Positions 27,590 to 40,335 of a stretch of 64,000 bases of DNA are shown piece by piece; the first letter of the stretch is position 1; each line of letters starts with the position of its first letter. A model generated the notes under the pieces. The model worked only from the letters and a program-made list of their open reading frames with translations, made no database searches and was not told the origin of the DNA. The stretch spans positions 38,499,521 to 38,563,520 of the forward strand of contig JAAONU010000002.1 in NCBI GenBank assembly GCA_012932295.1, read 5' to 3'. The position numbers and the translations under genes were made by a program. This stretch comes from Cyclina sinensis (lineage: Eukaryota > Mollusca > Bivalvia > Venerida > Veneridae).

Positions 27590-28780
27590 GTGAAACAAAT
27601 ATTTGAAATGAACTTCTGACCTCTAGGTGTGACATTGACATTTGACCTAGAGACCTGGTTCATGCGCGCAACACTCCATTTCATGATGGTGAACTTTTGC
27701 ATGTGACACTCCACCTCACAATGGTGAACATTTATGCCAAGTTGTATTAAAATCCCTCAATGCATATAGAAGTTTTGCTCAGGACAAGCATTTTCCCCTG
27801 ACCTCTATGTGTGACCTTGACCTTTGACCTAGAGACCTGTTTCATGCGAGCAACATTACACTTCATGATGGTGAACTTTTGTATCAAGTAATATTAAAAT
27901 ACCTCCATGCATGTAGAAGATATGCTCCGGACAAAATCTGGACATTTCATCATCTCAAGTGACCTTGACCTTGCATATATGGACAAGGATTATGCGTGTA
28001 ATGCTCAGTCTCATGATGGCAAACATTTGTGATAAAATCCCTCAATTCATGATGACTAATTGGTCCAAAATCACATTTTCATATTTTTATCTGACTTTTG
28101 AACTCTGCGTGTCACCTTGACCTGGACCACAGGGACCTAAATTTTGCACGCGACACTCTGTCTCATAATGGTGAACATTTATGCCAAGTTATATTAAAAT
28201 CCCTCAATGCAAGTAGAAGTTTTGCTCTGGACAAGCTTTTTTCTCAGACTTCTAAGTGTGACCTTGACTTTTGACCTAGTGACCTGTTTCATGCGTGCGA
28301 CACTACCCCCTATGATGGTGAACATTGGTACCAAGTATCATTAAAATCCATCCATGCACGTTGAAGATATGCTCTGGACAAAACTGGACGCCGCCCATCC
28401 GCCCGCCAGATATGAGCGTTCCCATAATATGTCCTGTTTTTCAAACAGCTGTATAAAAAGGAATCGAAGGCCCATAACTCAGTGAAAAATCATGGCAGTG
28501 GAATGCAGCAAAAACATGCACAATTACCCATGGTACCTGAATTTTTTACAAAGTATTATTAAAAGCTGATTGAAGCTGATGTGAAACAGTCCGGACAAAT
28601 TGATCTGTAAACAATATCAAAGGTCCATAACTCAGTGAAAAATCATCGGAGTGGGACGTGACAACGATATGCACAGCTATTAAAATTTAAGAAATAGTCG
28701 CCGAAAATAGTCTGGCGGGATGAACCGACCAATGCATCTGAATCCAATATAGCCTCCAGTTTTTCTGTCTGGGGGTATAA
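27590..28780. repeat. Degenerate tandem repeat block, unit about 170-190 bp, with GGCCCATAACTC tail
   Basis: A unit recurs about four to five times to 28400. It contains GTGACCTTGACCTTTGACC, then GAGACCTGTTTCATGCG, then ATGATGGTGAACATT, then TTAAAATCCCTC, then GAAG-TATGCTC-GGACAA. A second part follows (28440-28780) with two GGCCCATAACTCAGTG or GGTCCATAACTCAGTG units and GTCCGGACAAATTGA. Substitutions and indels are frequent, so it is old. The unit carries TGACCTTGA words (27812, 27960 and 28259) discussed in the findings. Confidence 0.7.
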
Positions 28781-31700
28781 AAATGTTCAAGCATTAAAGA
28801 GATCATTGGACAATATACAGGCTATATGAAATTTCTAAAATTTTAACTTCAAACTGGTAAACAACAGTTAAAAACTAGCCTAATTACATATTACATGCTG
28901 TCAGTTTTTAAAATGTATATATTTGAGGTTATAATATTTACAGTATTGTGTATGTGCTTCATAATTTTGCAAGTACTGGTTAACTATTTTGAAATTTTAA
29001 AGTAATAATCTAACTGACAACCTCTGAAACAAGACACCAGTAAATTTCTATGATTGGTACTATACTTAGCTTCCTTTTTTTCTATCTCAACCACTGAACC
29101 TTTGCTAGAATAATTGGAATGGACCTGATGCACTATAGTATCAAAGTCATCACAAACAATATGTAATTTTTTAGCCTACAATACATGATTTTTCCTGACA
29201 CAATATGGCTTTGCGATCAAGATAATGTCCTTTCTCTGCAATCGTGTTGAGGAACAGTAGGCGCCGGAACTTTATTGTTTTTTCTTCTGGCCATTGCATT
29301 ATTGAAGTGTATCATGCAGAGATTTATATTTTAATATCAAATCAATTTACAGCCAACACCTCCATAATGAAATGGCAAAAAGTGGGAAATCCATCAGAAA
29401 ATTGACAGATAACAGTCAATTAATTCTTCTGGGAGGAACAAGTTATTGCAGTAAGAAAAAAGTTGGCTTGGCGGTATATTTCTGAAATCAGCAAGCTCCA
29501 CTTTTCGATATGACATTTTAACAAACTTACAGTAAATGCAACCTCAGTATGCCTTCACGTGGGTGATCTATAGCCTTAATTTATCAAGTATATCCAGAAA
29601 CAAAAATTATGTACAGTGGTCAAAAACCCTAAAAATATATAATCGTTGGTAAGTCCTGGCATGGAAAAGTGTTTTATCATATGACAAATTTTGTAATATA
29701 ATATAACCATTACATTTTTTTTTTTTTTCAATATTACACACCACACGCAATATAATGGCTAACAAAACTTTATGAATTTACTTCTTGCTTTAAATAAATC
29801 TTTTTATTTACTGTCGTTTTCAAAATTTGTTACCATCCACAAAAATATTTCAAAGAGATGTCTTCTATTTTCAGTATTTCCAACATATTTTAACATTTCA
29901 TTTGGAACTCCTTTCTGGGCGGATGTTTTGCAACAGCTTTTTTGGATATAGTTTAAATAAATATAGCTATGGTAAGACCCAATTATGGTTATTTGGTCAT
30001 GTGATAAAAAGAATATGATACTCTTTTATCATTTCATATAAACTTTTATTTAACTTGTCCAGGAAAAATGCTATTGAGCTCAAAAGAGGCTCACTTAAGA
30101 ACATTTTCCTAAACTCTTTGATTAAGATCCCCCTCCACTCACCGATCCAAACAATCAACATTTCACTTACTTTATAAAATTAAGATCATGCAGGTACCAT
30201 GTTTTCCCCATACCTGCAAGTTAAATACAAGATATGATTTCTAAAAACTTCTAAAAACTGAAAAAATGATAATATCAACCCCAAATCTACTAAAAATTTG
30301 GGGGGTAAAAAAACCTTCCAAAATCTTTAGACATGACAGAAATCTGCATATCCCTTTTTTCCTTCAAGTTTAATCTGAAGATCACTTCAAAGGCTTGTTC
30401 ATCAGCTCATTATCTCATGAAAAACTTGTCTTCTTCAAGATTATGAACATCTAAATAGTCTATACATCATTTTTCATCCATGGCTATCTTCAAACACAAT
30501 AACTTATCCCTCAAACTACAAAGGAACAACAGTCATGTATAATGATATCTCCCTGTCAGGTTATCTGGTCAGTTAAGATACAAGATTAATTTCTGCCCAT
30601 TCTAATTGTGATACAGATCATTTCGGAAAGACTCATGAAAGAGCTAAAGGGGCCATAAATATCATAACTATAGCAAAAACACATTCATAACACAACTTTG
30701 AAGACCTAAATTGAAAATTTTACTGTACAGTTTTATCAAAACCTCAAAAGGTGATTGATTTTAAAGGTAATAAATCAGATAGCATCATCTGCTGAAATAC
30801 TGTTCTATCATTTAGAAAGATTTAGTTCATTAATTTTTGTTTCCAACATATGTTTTACTTCTAGCTGTTCATAATGCAGTTGTGGTCATTTTTCTGTGTG
30901 CTGGCAATAATGACCATTAGTTCAATGAAGTGTATCACTTAATAGACACAAATTTTCTCTGAACTTGGTTCAGATGTATATGCCATAAGTCAAAAACATT
31001 TGTCCAATACATGGTATTAGTCCAATACATATTCATTTACTTCAAATTTTATGACCTTTCAATTTCTCTTATCAGATAGCCTGACCACTTTTTTTTTATA
31101 GCAAAGAGCCATTTCTTTTCTTTTATGGGAAATATAAGAAAGTGAATTAAGTTATATATGAATATAAAATATTAATGTCCCAGAGATTTAAGCTACAGAC
31201 CCCTTCATAACTGCTTCATACTTGTATAGTAGTGTACTGGTTTGGCTTGAGCTTGGGTTACAGTACCAACAACACATATTTTTCTTGGTATCACTTGATT
31301 TTATCAATATTTTTTTGCTGTGGCATACTGCCTCTTTGTTAGGTTACATTAAAACTTTGCATAGTGACTAATCTTAATACTGACCATGTCATACTGGTTA
31401 AGTTATGGATGAATTTAATACCAATGTCCGGCACACTGGCAAAGCCCTATGACACACTCCTCTAAATATTTCTGAATTCTTAATCCCCAACAACTCCATC
31501 AATTAACAATATGTAAATGAACACCTATATGAAAACCTGCATTTAGCCGCACCATGTCAGATTAAGCTACCGTGTAGCTGGCACTTGATTCCAACTGTGC
31601 GGCACAAAGGCTCTGTTAAATGGTGGGGAAGGCATATCTCGGCATGTCTAACTTTCCAAAATATTCTTTTTTCTTTAAAAAATGCATTAAAATAATGAAT

Positions 31701-32392
31701 GGACTTTTCAACAATAGCTGATACAGATGTGGTTTGAACTCAATGATAAATCACTGTGTTTAATTATTCACAATGAAGTGGAGTCGATTAAATTTGGTTT
31801 TATTTTTTTTTACATTGAAATCCAAAAGAATATGAAAATCTTTTTGTACATGAACTTATGTTGATGGCAAAAACTCTTAAAAGGTGTGTTAACTTATTTA
31901 TGGTTCAATTTGAATCAGTTTATTAGCAGGTTGAAATAATCACTTCTATACTGTATCGTTAAAGGTCTCCAATGTAAATCAAAATCACAGGGGATATTCT
32001 TTTCAAAATTTTAAAAGCCCACTTAATCCAAATGATCCCTTTTTTAATTCAGAACATTTTATTTCGCTTTTTAAAGCATCTGATTGAAACAGATCAATCA
32101 AAGCATCGATATAGGATGATTTATTCGTCTCGTAGATCAGAACATGACTGAAGGGTTGTTGGACTATAAAACATCCTTTGCACACACAAAAAATACACAA
32201 ATGTACTTCTACACAATTCTATTATGTATTTCATTACATAAATTAATCAAAATGAAAATATTGCTTCAAATGATAGGACTTTAAAGATTAAGATTATACT
32301 AATAAATTTGAAGACATTTCAGATGAACATTATAAACAAAAAACTGCTCACTAAAAAAATATTTTCTGTAAAATATCAAAACAGGTTAATAA
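28781..32392. other. Mostly unique non-coding stretch with two less AT-rich islands
   Basis: No gene is supported. 29190-29560 contains GGCGCCGG and CCATTGCATTATTG. 31540-31640 is a GC-richer unique patch with the inverted pair AGCTAC and GTAGCT. Neither patch has an open frame of note. They could be regulatory. Confidence 0.4.
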
Positions 32393-32927
32393 ACAAGAGG
32401 GCCATGATGGCCCTGGATTGCTCACCTGAGTACTTTGGCTGTAGGTTTGCTGTTAGGCAGTATTTCATTTTTTAATTGAAAATATGTAAGTGCCTACAAA
32501 CCAAATATGTAAAATATCAGTCAATAAATAAAGGCTCTATGACAGAAAAGTAGAAATATCTATTATAAGCTATGGTGACTTTGACCTTGACCTAGCGACC
32601 TCAAACCATACCCATGGGTAGACGTCCATGCAAGGAACCTATATACAAATTTTAAAACTCTAGGCCTTGTGGTTTCAGACAAGAAGTTTTTAAAGATTTT
32701 CTTCTATACTGCTATTCAAAACTTGTGACCCCTCAGGCGGGGCCAACAGTGACCCCAGGAAAATTTTTCAAACAAACTAGGTAGAGGTTCACTAGACAAT
32801 GCTACATACCAAATATCTAAGCTGTAGGCATTGAGGTTTCCAGTAAGAAGATTTTTAAAGATTGCGTTTTTTACATATTAAGGGCCACCAGGGCAGGGCC
32901 AATTTTGACCCCGGGGCCAATATATAA
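32393..32927. repeat. Partial head copy duplicated upstream of the main element
   Basis: From the head onward it is nearly identical to the sequence starting at 32928 for about 170 bp (GTACTTTGGCTGTAGG to CTATGACAGAAA), at an offset of 535 bp. It then continues with units of the same family and stops at the second head. Confidence 0.8.
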
Positions 32928-35260
32928 ACAAGAGGGCCATGATGGCCCTGGATCGCTCACCTGAGTACTTTGGCTGTAGGTTTGCTGTTAAGCAGTATTT
33001 CATTTTTTAATTGAAAATATGTAAGTGCCTACAAACCAAATATGTAAAATATCAGTCAATAAATAAAGGCTCTATGACAGAAAGTAGAAATATCTATTAT
33101 AAGCTATGGTGACCTTCACCTTGACCCAGTGACCTCAAACCCTACCCATGGGTAGAGGTCCATGCAAGGAACCTCTATACTGAATATCAAAGATATTGGT
33201 CTATAAATGAAGGCTCTATGAGGTAGAGTAGATGAATCTACTTTTAGCCTCCGTGACCTTTAATCTTATCCAATAATTTGAAAAAGCTTGATAAAGCTTG
33301 CTTCATGCCAAATTTTAAAATTCTAGGTCTTGTGGTTTCAGACAAGAAGATTTTTAAAGATTTACTTCTATATTGTTATTTAAAACTTGTGACCCCTCGG
33401 GCGGGGCCAATAGTGACCCCAGGGACATTTTTCTAACAAACTTGGTAGAGGTCCACTAGACAATGCTACACACCAAATATCTAAGCTCTATAACTTACAG
33501 TTTCTGACAAGAAGATTTTTTTAGATTTTCTTATATAACTCTATGTAAAACTAGTGGCCCCTGGGGCAGGGCCATTTTTGACTCAGAGGACAGGATTTGA
33601 ACAAGCTTGGTAGAGGTCCACTAGACAATGCTACACACCAAATATCTAAGCTCTATAACTTACGGTTTCTGATAAGAAGATTTTTTAAAGATTTTCCTAT
33701 ATAACTCTATGTAAAACAAGTGACCCCAGGGGCTAGGCCATTTTTGACCCAGAGGCCAGGATTTGAACAAACTTGGTAGAGGTCCACTAGACAATGCTAC
33801 ATACCAAATATCTTAACTGTAGGCCTTCTTGTTTCTGACAAGAAGATTTTTTAGTCTTTCCTATATAACTCTATGTAAAACAAGTGACTACCGGGGCGGG
33901 GCCATTTTTGACCCAGAGGCCAGGATTTGAACAAACTTGGTAGAGGTCCACTAGACAATGATACACACCAAATATCTAAGCTCTATAACTTACGGTTTCT
34001 GACAAGAAGATTTTTTAAGATTTTCCTATATAACTCTATGTAAAACTAGTGGCCCCTGGGGCGGGGTCATTTTTGACCCAGAAGCCATGATTTGAACAAA
34101 CTTGGTAGAGGTTCACTAGGCAATGCTACACATTAAATATCTAAGCTCTATAACTTACGGTTTCTGACAAGAAGATTTTTTAAGATTTTCCTATATAACT
34201 CTATGTAAAACTAGTGGCCCCTGGGGCGGGGCCATTTTTGACCCAGAGGACAGGATTTGAACAAACTTGGTAGAGGTCCACTAGACAATGCTACACACCA
34301 AATATCTAAGCTCTATAACTTACAGTTTCTGACAAGAAGATTTTTTAAGATTTTCCTATATAACTCTATGTAAAACAAGTGACCCCCGGGGCAAGGCCAT
34401 TTTTGACCCAGAGGCCATGATTTGAACAAACTTGGTAGAGGTCCACTAGACAATGATACACACCAAATATCTAAGCTCTATAATTTACGTTTTCTGACAA
34501 GAAATTTTTTTAAAGATTTTCCTATATAACTCTATGTAAAACAAGTGACCCCCGGGGCAAGGCCATTTTTGACCCAGATGCCATGATTTGAACAAACTTG
34601 GTAGAGGTCCACTAGACAATGCTACATACCAAATATCTTAACTGTAGGCCTTCTTGTTTCTGACAAGAAGATTTTTTAGTCTTTCCTATATAACTCTATG
34701 TAAAACAAGTGACCCCCGGGGCAAGGCCATTTTTGACCCAGAGGCCATGATTTGAACAAACTTGGTAGAGGTCCACTAGACAATGCTACATACCAAATAT
34801 CTTAACTCTAGGCCTTGTGGTTTCTGACAAGAAGATTTTCAAGTTTTCCCTATATAACTCTATGTAAAATCAACTGACCCCTGGGGTGGGGTCAGTTTTG
34901 TCCCAAGGGACATAATTTGAACAAACTTGGTAGAGGTCCACTAGATGATGCTTCATACCAAATATCAAAGCTCCAGGCCTTGTGGTTTCGGAGAAGAAGA
35001 TTTTTAAAGATCCAACTTATAAAATCTATTTTTAGCTCCAGTGAACCAGAAATGCAATGGACCAGAACCATTTGAACAATCTTGGTAGAGCTTCATGCAA
35101 GGAACATCCCAGGCAAGTTTCATTAAATTTGCCCCATTGGTTTCAGAGGAGATGTCTTTTGAATGAAAAGTTGACGACGGACGGACGGACGACGGACGAC
35201 GGACAAAGACCGATCAGAAAAGCTCACCCTGAGCACTTTGTGCTCAGGTGAGCTAAAAAA
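32393..35260. mobile_element. Large bivalve repeat with GAGGGCCATGATGGCCC head and 165-bp internal array
   Basis: It opens with a near-perfect palindrome and GCTCACCTGAG, and closes with CTCAGGTGAGCTAAAAAA, so the sub-terminal CTCACCTGAG is inverted at the far end. A second head begins at 32928, which makes 32393-32927 a partial extra copy. The core has the marker GGTAGAGG at 33444, 33609, 33775, 33939, 34104, 34269, 34434, 34600, 34764 and 34929, a spacing of 164-166 bp. A GACGGACGGACG run (about 35175-35205) precedes the closing end. It has no coding capacity. The architecture of a tandem core between fixed ends recalls the pearl-type elements known from oysters, which is a structural analogy only. 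Confidence 0.85.
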
Positions 35261-36219
35261 ACTCAATTTAGCTTATACTATTATATAAAGTATCCTATAA
35301 AGTATCGTGTAATGGAAGTTTGTCTAGTCTTAATATACTCTTAACTTCTCCAAAAATGCTGACTCTAAGGTATCTTTTCAAATGTTTACTATAAGAACTC
35401 AATACAACATAATCATGAATCACATCTATTGTTATCTAACTCAATTAGACATTCATATGCCATATTAGTTACGATAAAATCAGAGAAGACAAAATCTGAG
35501 ACACATTACATGACACATACGTTTAAATCATTTGTTTAACAGTGAATAAAATATGTATCAGGCTCGTGCCATTAATGCCTCCATAACAAAAAGAATGCCA
35601 CCATTCCACAATCACCATGACAAAAGGCATGCAACTATTCTATTATCAAACATAACACAAGATACTCTTGAGAAATTGTGCAGTAAATTTCTTGAATTTT
35701 ACGACTTTTGACATCACATTCTCAATGCATATTTTTTTTAAAGTTTGTTTAAATAGATTACTACAATTTTTCATTTAAAGCTATAAATTACCACCATCTC
35801 TGGGAATGTTAATAAACTGGATAAAATAAATCAATTTTTTTGCAAGTAAAAAAATCATGGTTTTTCCAAGCAATTATCCAAACTTGAACATAATTTCAGT
35901 GACTTCCATTGATTTTCTACAAGATAACAACCCAAATTAAAGATATTAACTGATTAAAGTTGGCTACTGACACTTGGAAATGACTTCATCTCTCTTTCAG
36001 GCATAAAACCCTTTGCAGTGATAAATTACAACAAACTAGTAATCCAGGATAAAAAATATTACTGTAGCAGGACCAGCCCCACAGGCTGACAACAGCAATA
36101 AATAATGGAACAAGAAATTCAGTAGAACTGATGGATGCTCCCCATAGTAGCACTATTTCAAAATGGGTGTATTCTTTTTAGTATTATTCTAAGTAGAGTA
36201 AAAATACTGCTACAAAATA
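35261..36219. other. AT-rich non-coding stretch
   Basis: No gene or repeat recognised. Confidence 0.45.
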
Positions 36220-36300
36220 AAACTAAAGGTATCACTGAATGTGAATACCCCCACAATACCACCCTGTCAGAGGCAAAAGAGGAAAATAATAATAATAAAA
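36220..36300. repeat. Fragment of a dispersed repeat (GGTATCACTGAATGTGA type)
   Basis: It shares TATCACTGAATGTGA, then a C-rich CCCCCACAAT-like stretch, then TGTCAGAGG-AAA with the repeat at 57800-58035. It ends in an A-rich run. Confidence 0.5.
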
Positions 36301-36875
36301 AAAAAAAAAAATAAGAAAGGTAGAGTTATAGGTTTTGTGAACCAAACTTCCTCACAAAATTTTCTACCACACTTTTCTATTAAGATGACTAAGCTCAACA
36401 CATCTCTGACATGCAGTCATCACTTGTGCGATAATATTTAAAAATCACTTGATAAAGTAAAAAACAAAAAATTGAGGGGGGTGGGGGTCCCCTGCAGGAG
36501 TGGGGGAGGTAAGTTCCTTCCCATCCCATGTAAGTAAATAGTTAAGTTCTAGGCTTTGCCTAACCAAGTGTCCCCTGGGGTTCAGCTAATTTTGACCCCA
36601 GGGACATAATAAGAACAATTTTGGTAGAGGTCTACTAGAGGATGCCTCACATCAAATTACAAAGCTCTGTTGCAATCAGTTTTAGATAAGAAGATTTTCA
36701 AAGTTTTTCCTGTATTACTATATACTGACCTTAGGGTCATGATTTGAAGCAACATGGTAGAGGTCCACTAGAGAATATCAGAACTCTAAGCCTTATGGTT
36801 TATGAATAATCAGAACATTAAAGGTTTTGCAAGACGCTGCCCATGATGCCGCCTGCTGAATCAGCAACCAAAATA

Positions 36876-36913
36876 CAAGGGTGCATCAATAAATTCGTAA
36901 ACTAATTCAATAG
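36876..36913 (+). repeat. mariner left terminal inverted repeat
   Basis: 38 bp starting CAAGGGTGCATC and ending CAATAG. It matches the inverted right end at 37 of 38 positions and follows the target TA at 36874-36875. Confidence 0.95.
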
Positions 36914-37065
36914 TGTCAAAACTACTGGTCTGTTTAAAATGAAACTTTAAATGCTGTGAAAACAGATTATTTCAAATTGAATCGTACTATGTACACAACT
37001 TTGAAGTCATCACTTATGACGTCATAAACCGTAAACGACGTCACGTTACGGGCATCCGTTCCAAA

Positions 37066-38131
37066 ATGGCGTCACACAGCGTCAATGAACAGCGCATCGT
37101 TACAAAGTTTTTACACAAAACTTGGAAAGTCTTTTTCCGATATTATTGAAGATTTGCAAAAGGTTTACGGAGAGGCTGCTCTGTCAAAAGGTGCCATTTC
37201 AAAGTGGATGAAGCGGTTTAAAGACGGTAGAGAGGCAACTGAAGACGACAGTCGTGCAGATAGACCAGTGACTGTAACAGATGAAGAAACAGTGGCTGCC
37301 ATTCAGGAGTACATACTCAGAGATAGACGAGTAAGTGTTGAGCACGTAGCAGATAAGTTCGCTATTTCATATGGTAAAGCTCAGGGCATTATGACAGATA
37401 GATTAGGAATGCGCCACGTTTCAGCAAGATGGGTGCCTCGTTTGTTGACGTCGGAGCAGATGGGGGTAAGGGTGAAAATGTGTCAGCAGTACGACAGGAG
37501 GTATTGTGAAGAAAACGATTACTTTCTAAATCAAGTGATAACATGTGATGAAACGTGGATTCACTTTTTTGAACCGGAAAGCAAACGTTAGAGTTCTGTC
37601 TGCAAGCATCCTTCCTCGCTTTCCCCTACAAAAGCGATAATTTCCAAGTCAGCCGGTAAGGTTATGGCCATTATATTCTGTGATACATACGGTGTAGTGC
37701 TAGACCACTATGTTCTTCCGAAAACGAGAGTCACTGGGAACTATTATGCAACATTACTTAGAACGGAATTCATGGCGGCAATAAGGAGAAAGCGCTCACA
37801 TCTACTTAGGTCTGGATTTATATTACATCACGACAATGCGCCGAGCCATTCAAGCCAAGTTGACATGGATACACTAGAAAAACTTGACGTCAAACTGTTA
37901 CCGCACCCACCCTACAGCCCGGACCTAGCAACTTGCGACTTCTTGCTGTTTCCAACTTTAAAAAACAGTCTTTGTGGTACGAAATTTGAGTCAAGAGAGA
38001 AACTGAGGTGTGCCGTGGACAGACAGCTGCCGAAGATGTCACGTGACGGGCTACAACACTTGTTCGAGTCATGGGTCGAGAGATGGGACAAGTGCAAAAC
38101 GTGCATGGGACGTTACTTTGAGAAAGAGTAA
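37066..38131 (+). pseudogene. mariner transposase, disrupted
   Basis: The family-typical start is ATG at 37066 (MASHSVNEQR). One extra A in the AAAA at 37117-37120 shifts the frame. The rest continues in the frame also used by the internal ATG at 37085: a helix-turn-helix DNA-binding part, a WVPRLL motif matching mariner's WVPH-L box, and the first catalytic Asp in TCDETW (codon at about 37547). A TAG at 37589-37591 then interrupts, where mariners usually have Gln. The same frame resumes with the second Asp in HHDNAPSH (about 37832) and the third in YSPDLATCDF (about 37937). Those two are separated by 34 residues, the DD34D signature. About 354 codons span start to stop, a normal length. Both lesions must be bypassed for activity, so the copy is almost certainly dead. 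Confidence 0.95.
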
Positions 38132-38165
38132 TCATTTTAGGTACTTGAATTAAATCATTTCCCCG

Positions 38166-38203
38166 CTATTGAATTAGTTTACGAATTTATTGATGCACCC
38201 TCG
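38166..38203 (-). repeat. mariner right terminal inverted repeat
   Basis: 38 bp ending GATGCACCCTCG immediately before TA at 38204-38205. It is the inverted partner of 36876-36913. Confidence 0.95.
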
Positions 38204-38389
38204 TAGTTTGACTTTTTTCTTAGTAAACAGGTGAGCTAAAAATAGGGGCAGCTAATGTTATTGGTCTTGTACACTGCATTTCCTGCCACTCCCCTCTATC
38301 TATGTGCCCAATATTAACTAAATGCCTTTAATAATTTTAGAGTTGTGCCCCACTGATAAGCTTCTAAACAGAATCTACTGGACCTGTGA

Positions 38390-38645
38390 GTTTATAGTAA
38401 CTGTCAGACTGGTGCAGTTGTAGCAGTAGCTTGATTGCTAAAGTTAAAGTAACTGCTTGATTTCTTGCACTTGTATTTACTGTCAGACTGGTGCAGTTGT
38501 ATCTACTGTAGACTGGTACAGTATTAAACTGACTGGTTGGTGCAATTGTATTAACTGTCAGATTGGTGAGGCTGTGGCAGCTAGATAGATTCAGTTATAA
38601 CTGTCAAACTCATGTACAGTTGGACTGGTACAAAAGTCTTCATAC
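38390..38645. repeat. Degenerate tandem repeat (ACTGTCAGACTGGTGCAGTT type)
   Basis: The phrase AACTGTCAGACTGGTGCAGT recurs about five times with decay (for example CTGTAGACTGGTACAGT, ACTGTCAGATTGGTGAGG and CTGTCAAACTCATGTACAG). Spacing is irregular at about 40-60 bp. Confidence 0.6.
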
Positions 38646-40064
38646 TAACTTGGACATGGCAACATCACTGGTTTTCTGCAAGAAAATTCAAGGGCAATAA
38701 ATTTCATACTGTCTCCAAATCAAGTGCAGATAAAAAAAAGTTACCTTAAATGTTCTTGTTTTTGATCTGAACTGTTATAAGCCACTTAGGAAATTCAAAA
38801 GTCAAAATGCAATACACACTTAAGAAATGTTATTTTCAGTTTATATAAAAGCTTTCGTCTTTTGAAGTAACTTGTTAAGAATTTCACCTTCATTAAGTCT
38901 TTTGTAATCTACTAAAAGCCTTTACCCATGGCACTAACAGCACCTAGCATAATCCCCTATAATCTTATTAGACATAACTAGATCAGAGTTGATATTTTAA
39001 ATATTCAGTAAATGTAAAAGAATGCTCTGATAATCACTTTCCCTAAGTCTAATTAAGTTTCAATAATTTCTTTGTAGTAAACTGGCAATTTAACAGTACT
39101 TATATAATTAGTTAAGTTTTCAGAGTTTTCTTTATACTTTTAATTAGATTCCAAAGCAATAGGTAAGAACTTGCCTAAGAACATTAATTTAAAGCAGATA
39201 CGAATGAAGGCTGTAACTCAGGATTCATTTTCATAGGTAATTTAACTGCTCTGATCAAGTATAAATCAGACCAACATAAATGCGTATTTTGAGAACATTA
39301 CTTACAACAGCAATGCTCATACCAAATGGTTATATATAGCTACACTTTCCAAAGGAACCATACTGAATACGATAAATTTATGCTTTTAATAATGGTGATG
39401 TTGAAAGTAATAAATATGTCCATGATGAACTGGATTAAAGTAAGCAGCAACTCCTTTAAAATGCATGTATGAATCGGAGCAGAAGAATAAAATCAGAAAA
39501 TTCAAGTAAAAATACCACACCATTTCATCATAAACCATTAGATTATCTACATCAAAAGCACCCCATCTAGAACTTTTTTCTCAGAGTCTGGGGGGAAAAA
39601 AATCTGTAATTAGCTTAGTTATGGTATTGCGTCATTCCTATCACTTGATTTTATCAAATATGAAATGCATGGAATCAAATCTAAAAGTTATCACAAAAAC
39701 ATAGCTTCCCCATTTCATTTTCTCCTTTCATATCTGCAGTAAATCAACTGGCAAAAAAATTCCCATAAAATTTAGGCACAGATGATACTATCTTGGAACT
39801 GTGAAGTTTTTCCGCTGACTTTTTTGTCTCCCAGCCTGCTGATTCTGAGATATTTGTGAGATAATTTTGAGATAAGTTACTGATAATGTATCAACAGTTT
39901 TGTTTCCTTCATCCATAAAGCTGACAAACCTGTAACCAACTTTTCCCTCATGTTTTTTAGTGCTTCAGATAAGATTTCCTTAACTAATTTACCAAAGAAA
40001 TGCAACTGAACAAATCACAACACAACAAAATATAGTGCAATAAGAAAACTATCTTTTTGAGATT
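38646..40064. other. Unique AT-rich stretch, no gene seen
   Basis: 38900-39130 has TAATCC, CTTATTAGAC, TCTAATTAAG and TAATTAGTTAAG. It may be a regulatory patch, but motif density alone is weak evidence in AT-rich DNA. Confidence 0.4.
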
Positions 40065-40335
40065 ATTTATCATTGCCCATATAACCAATGCCCCCTGAAG
40101 CATTTAGTTTATTTAGGTTGTAGGGGATAGTGCAAGATACTGAAAGCATCCCATTCCAAAGACACACCTGGTTCTTTTCTATACTCAGTGTATAGCACTG
40201 ATACATCGGACATCGGTTTAATGACTCATCAGAAAGACAATTATAAGTGTTAGTGGAGGAGTGGGGTATCAAACTCGCTACCCTTGTATTACCTACCTGT
40301 CCAGCATGTTACCTCTGAACCACAGATCCCCTCTT
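40065..40335 (-). repeat. tRNA-derived SINE, copy 2 (minus strand)
   Basis: On the minus strand the order matches the other two copies: TGTGGTTCAGAGGTAACATG (A box region), GAGTTTGATACCCC (B-box-like), CTCCTCCACTAACA, ATGTATCAGTGCT, TATCTTGCACTATCCCC, and a GATAAATAATC tail. Substitutions relative to the copy at 59945 show age. Confidence 0.8.

Larger units (their letters stand above)
36876..38203 (+). mobile_element. mariner (Tc1/mariner, DD34D) transposon, 1,328 bp
   Basis: Inverted ends of 38 bp are identical except at the second base (CA at left, CG on the reverse-complemented right). They are flanked by TA dinucleotides (36874-36875 and 38204-38205), the target duplication of this superfamily. 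Length is normal for mariner. The single gene inside encodes a DD34D transposase that cuts and pastes the element, but it is disrupted by a frameshift and a stop. It is nested in an older repeat copy. With almost perfect ends it could still be moved by a functional relative's enzyme. Confidence 0.97.
36540..38240. repeat. Older copy of the 165-bp-type repeat, split by a mariner element
   Basis: The left part (36540-36875) carries TTTTGACCCCAGGGACATAA, TTGGTAGAGGTCTACTAGA, then a second GGTAGAGGTCCACTAGAGA, the same words as the array at 33.4-35.0 kb. The right part (38204-38240) holds the family's closing CAGGTGAGCTAAAAAT. The mariner at 36876-38203 sits between them. The head is missing and the units are more diverged than in the 32.4-kb copy, so this copy is older and truncated. 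Confidence 0.75.

Noticed and set aside
37890..38135. Minus-strand ORFs overlapping the mariner transposase
   Set aside because: Shadows of the real transposase frame on the opposite strand.
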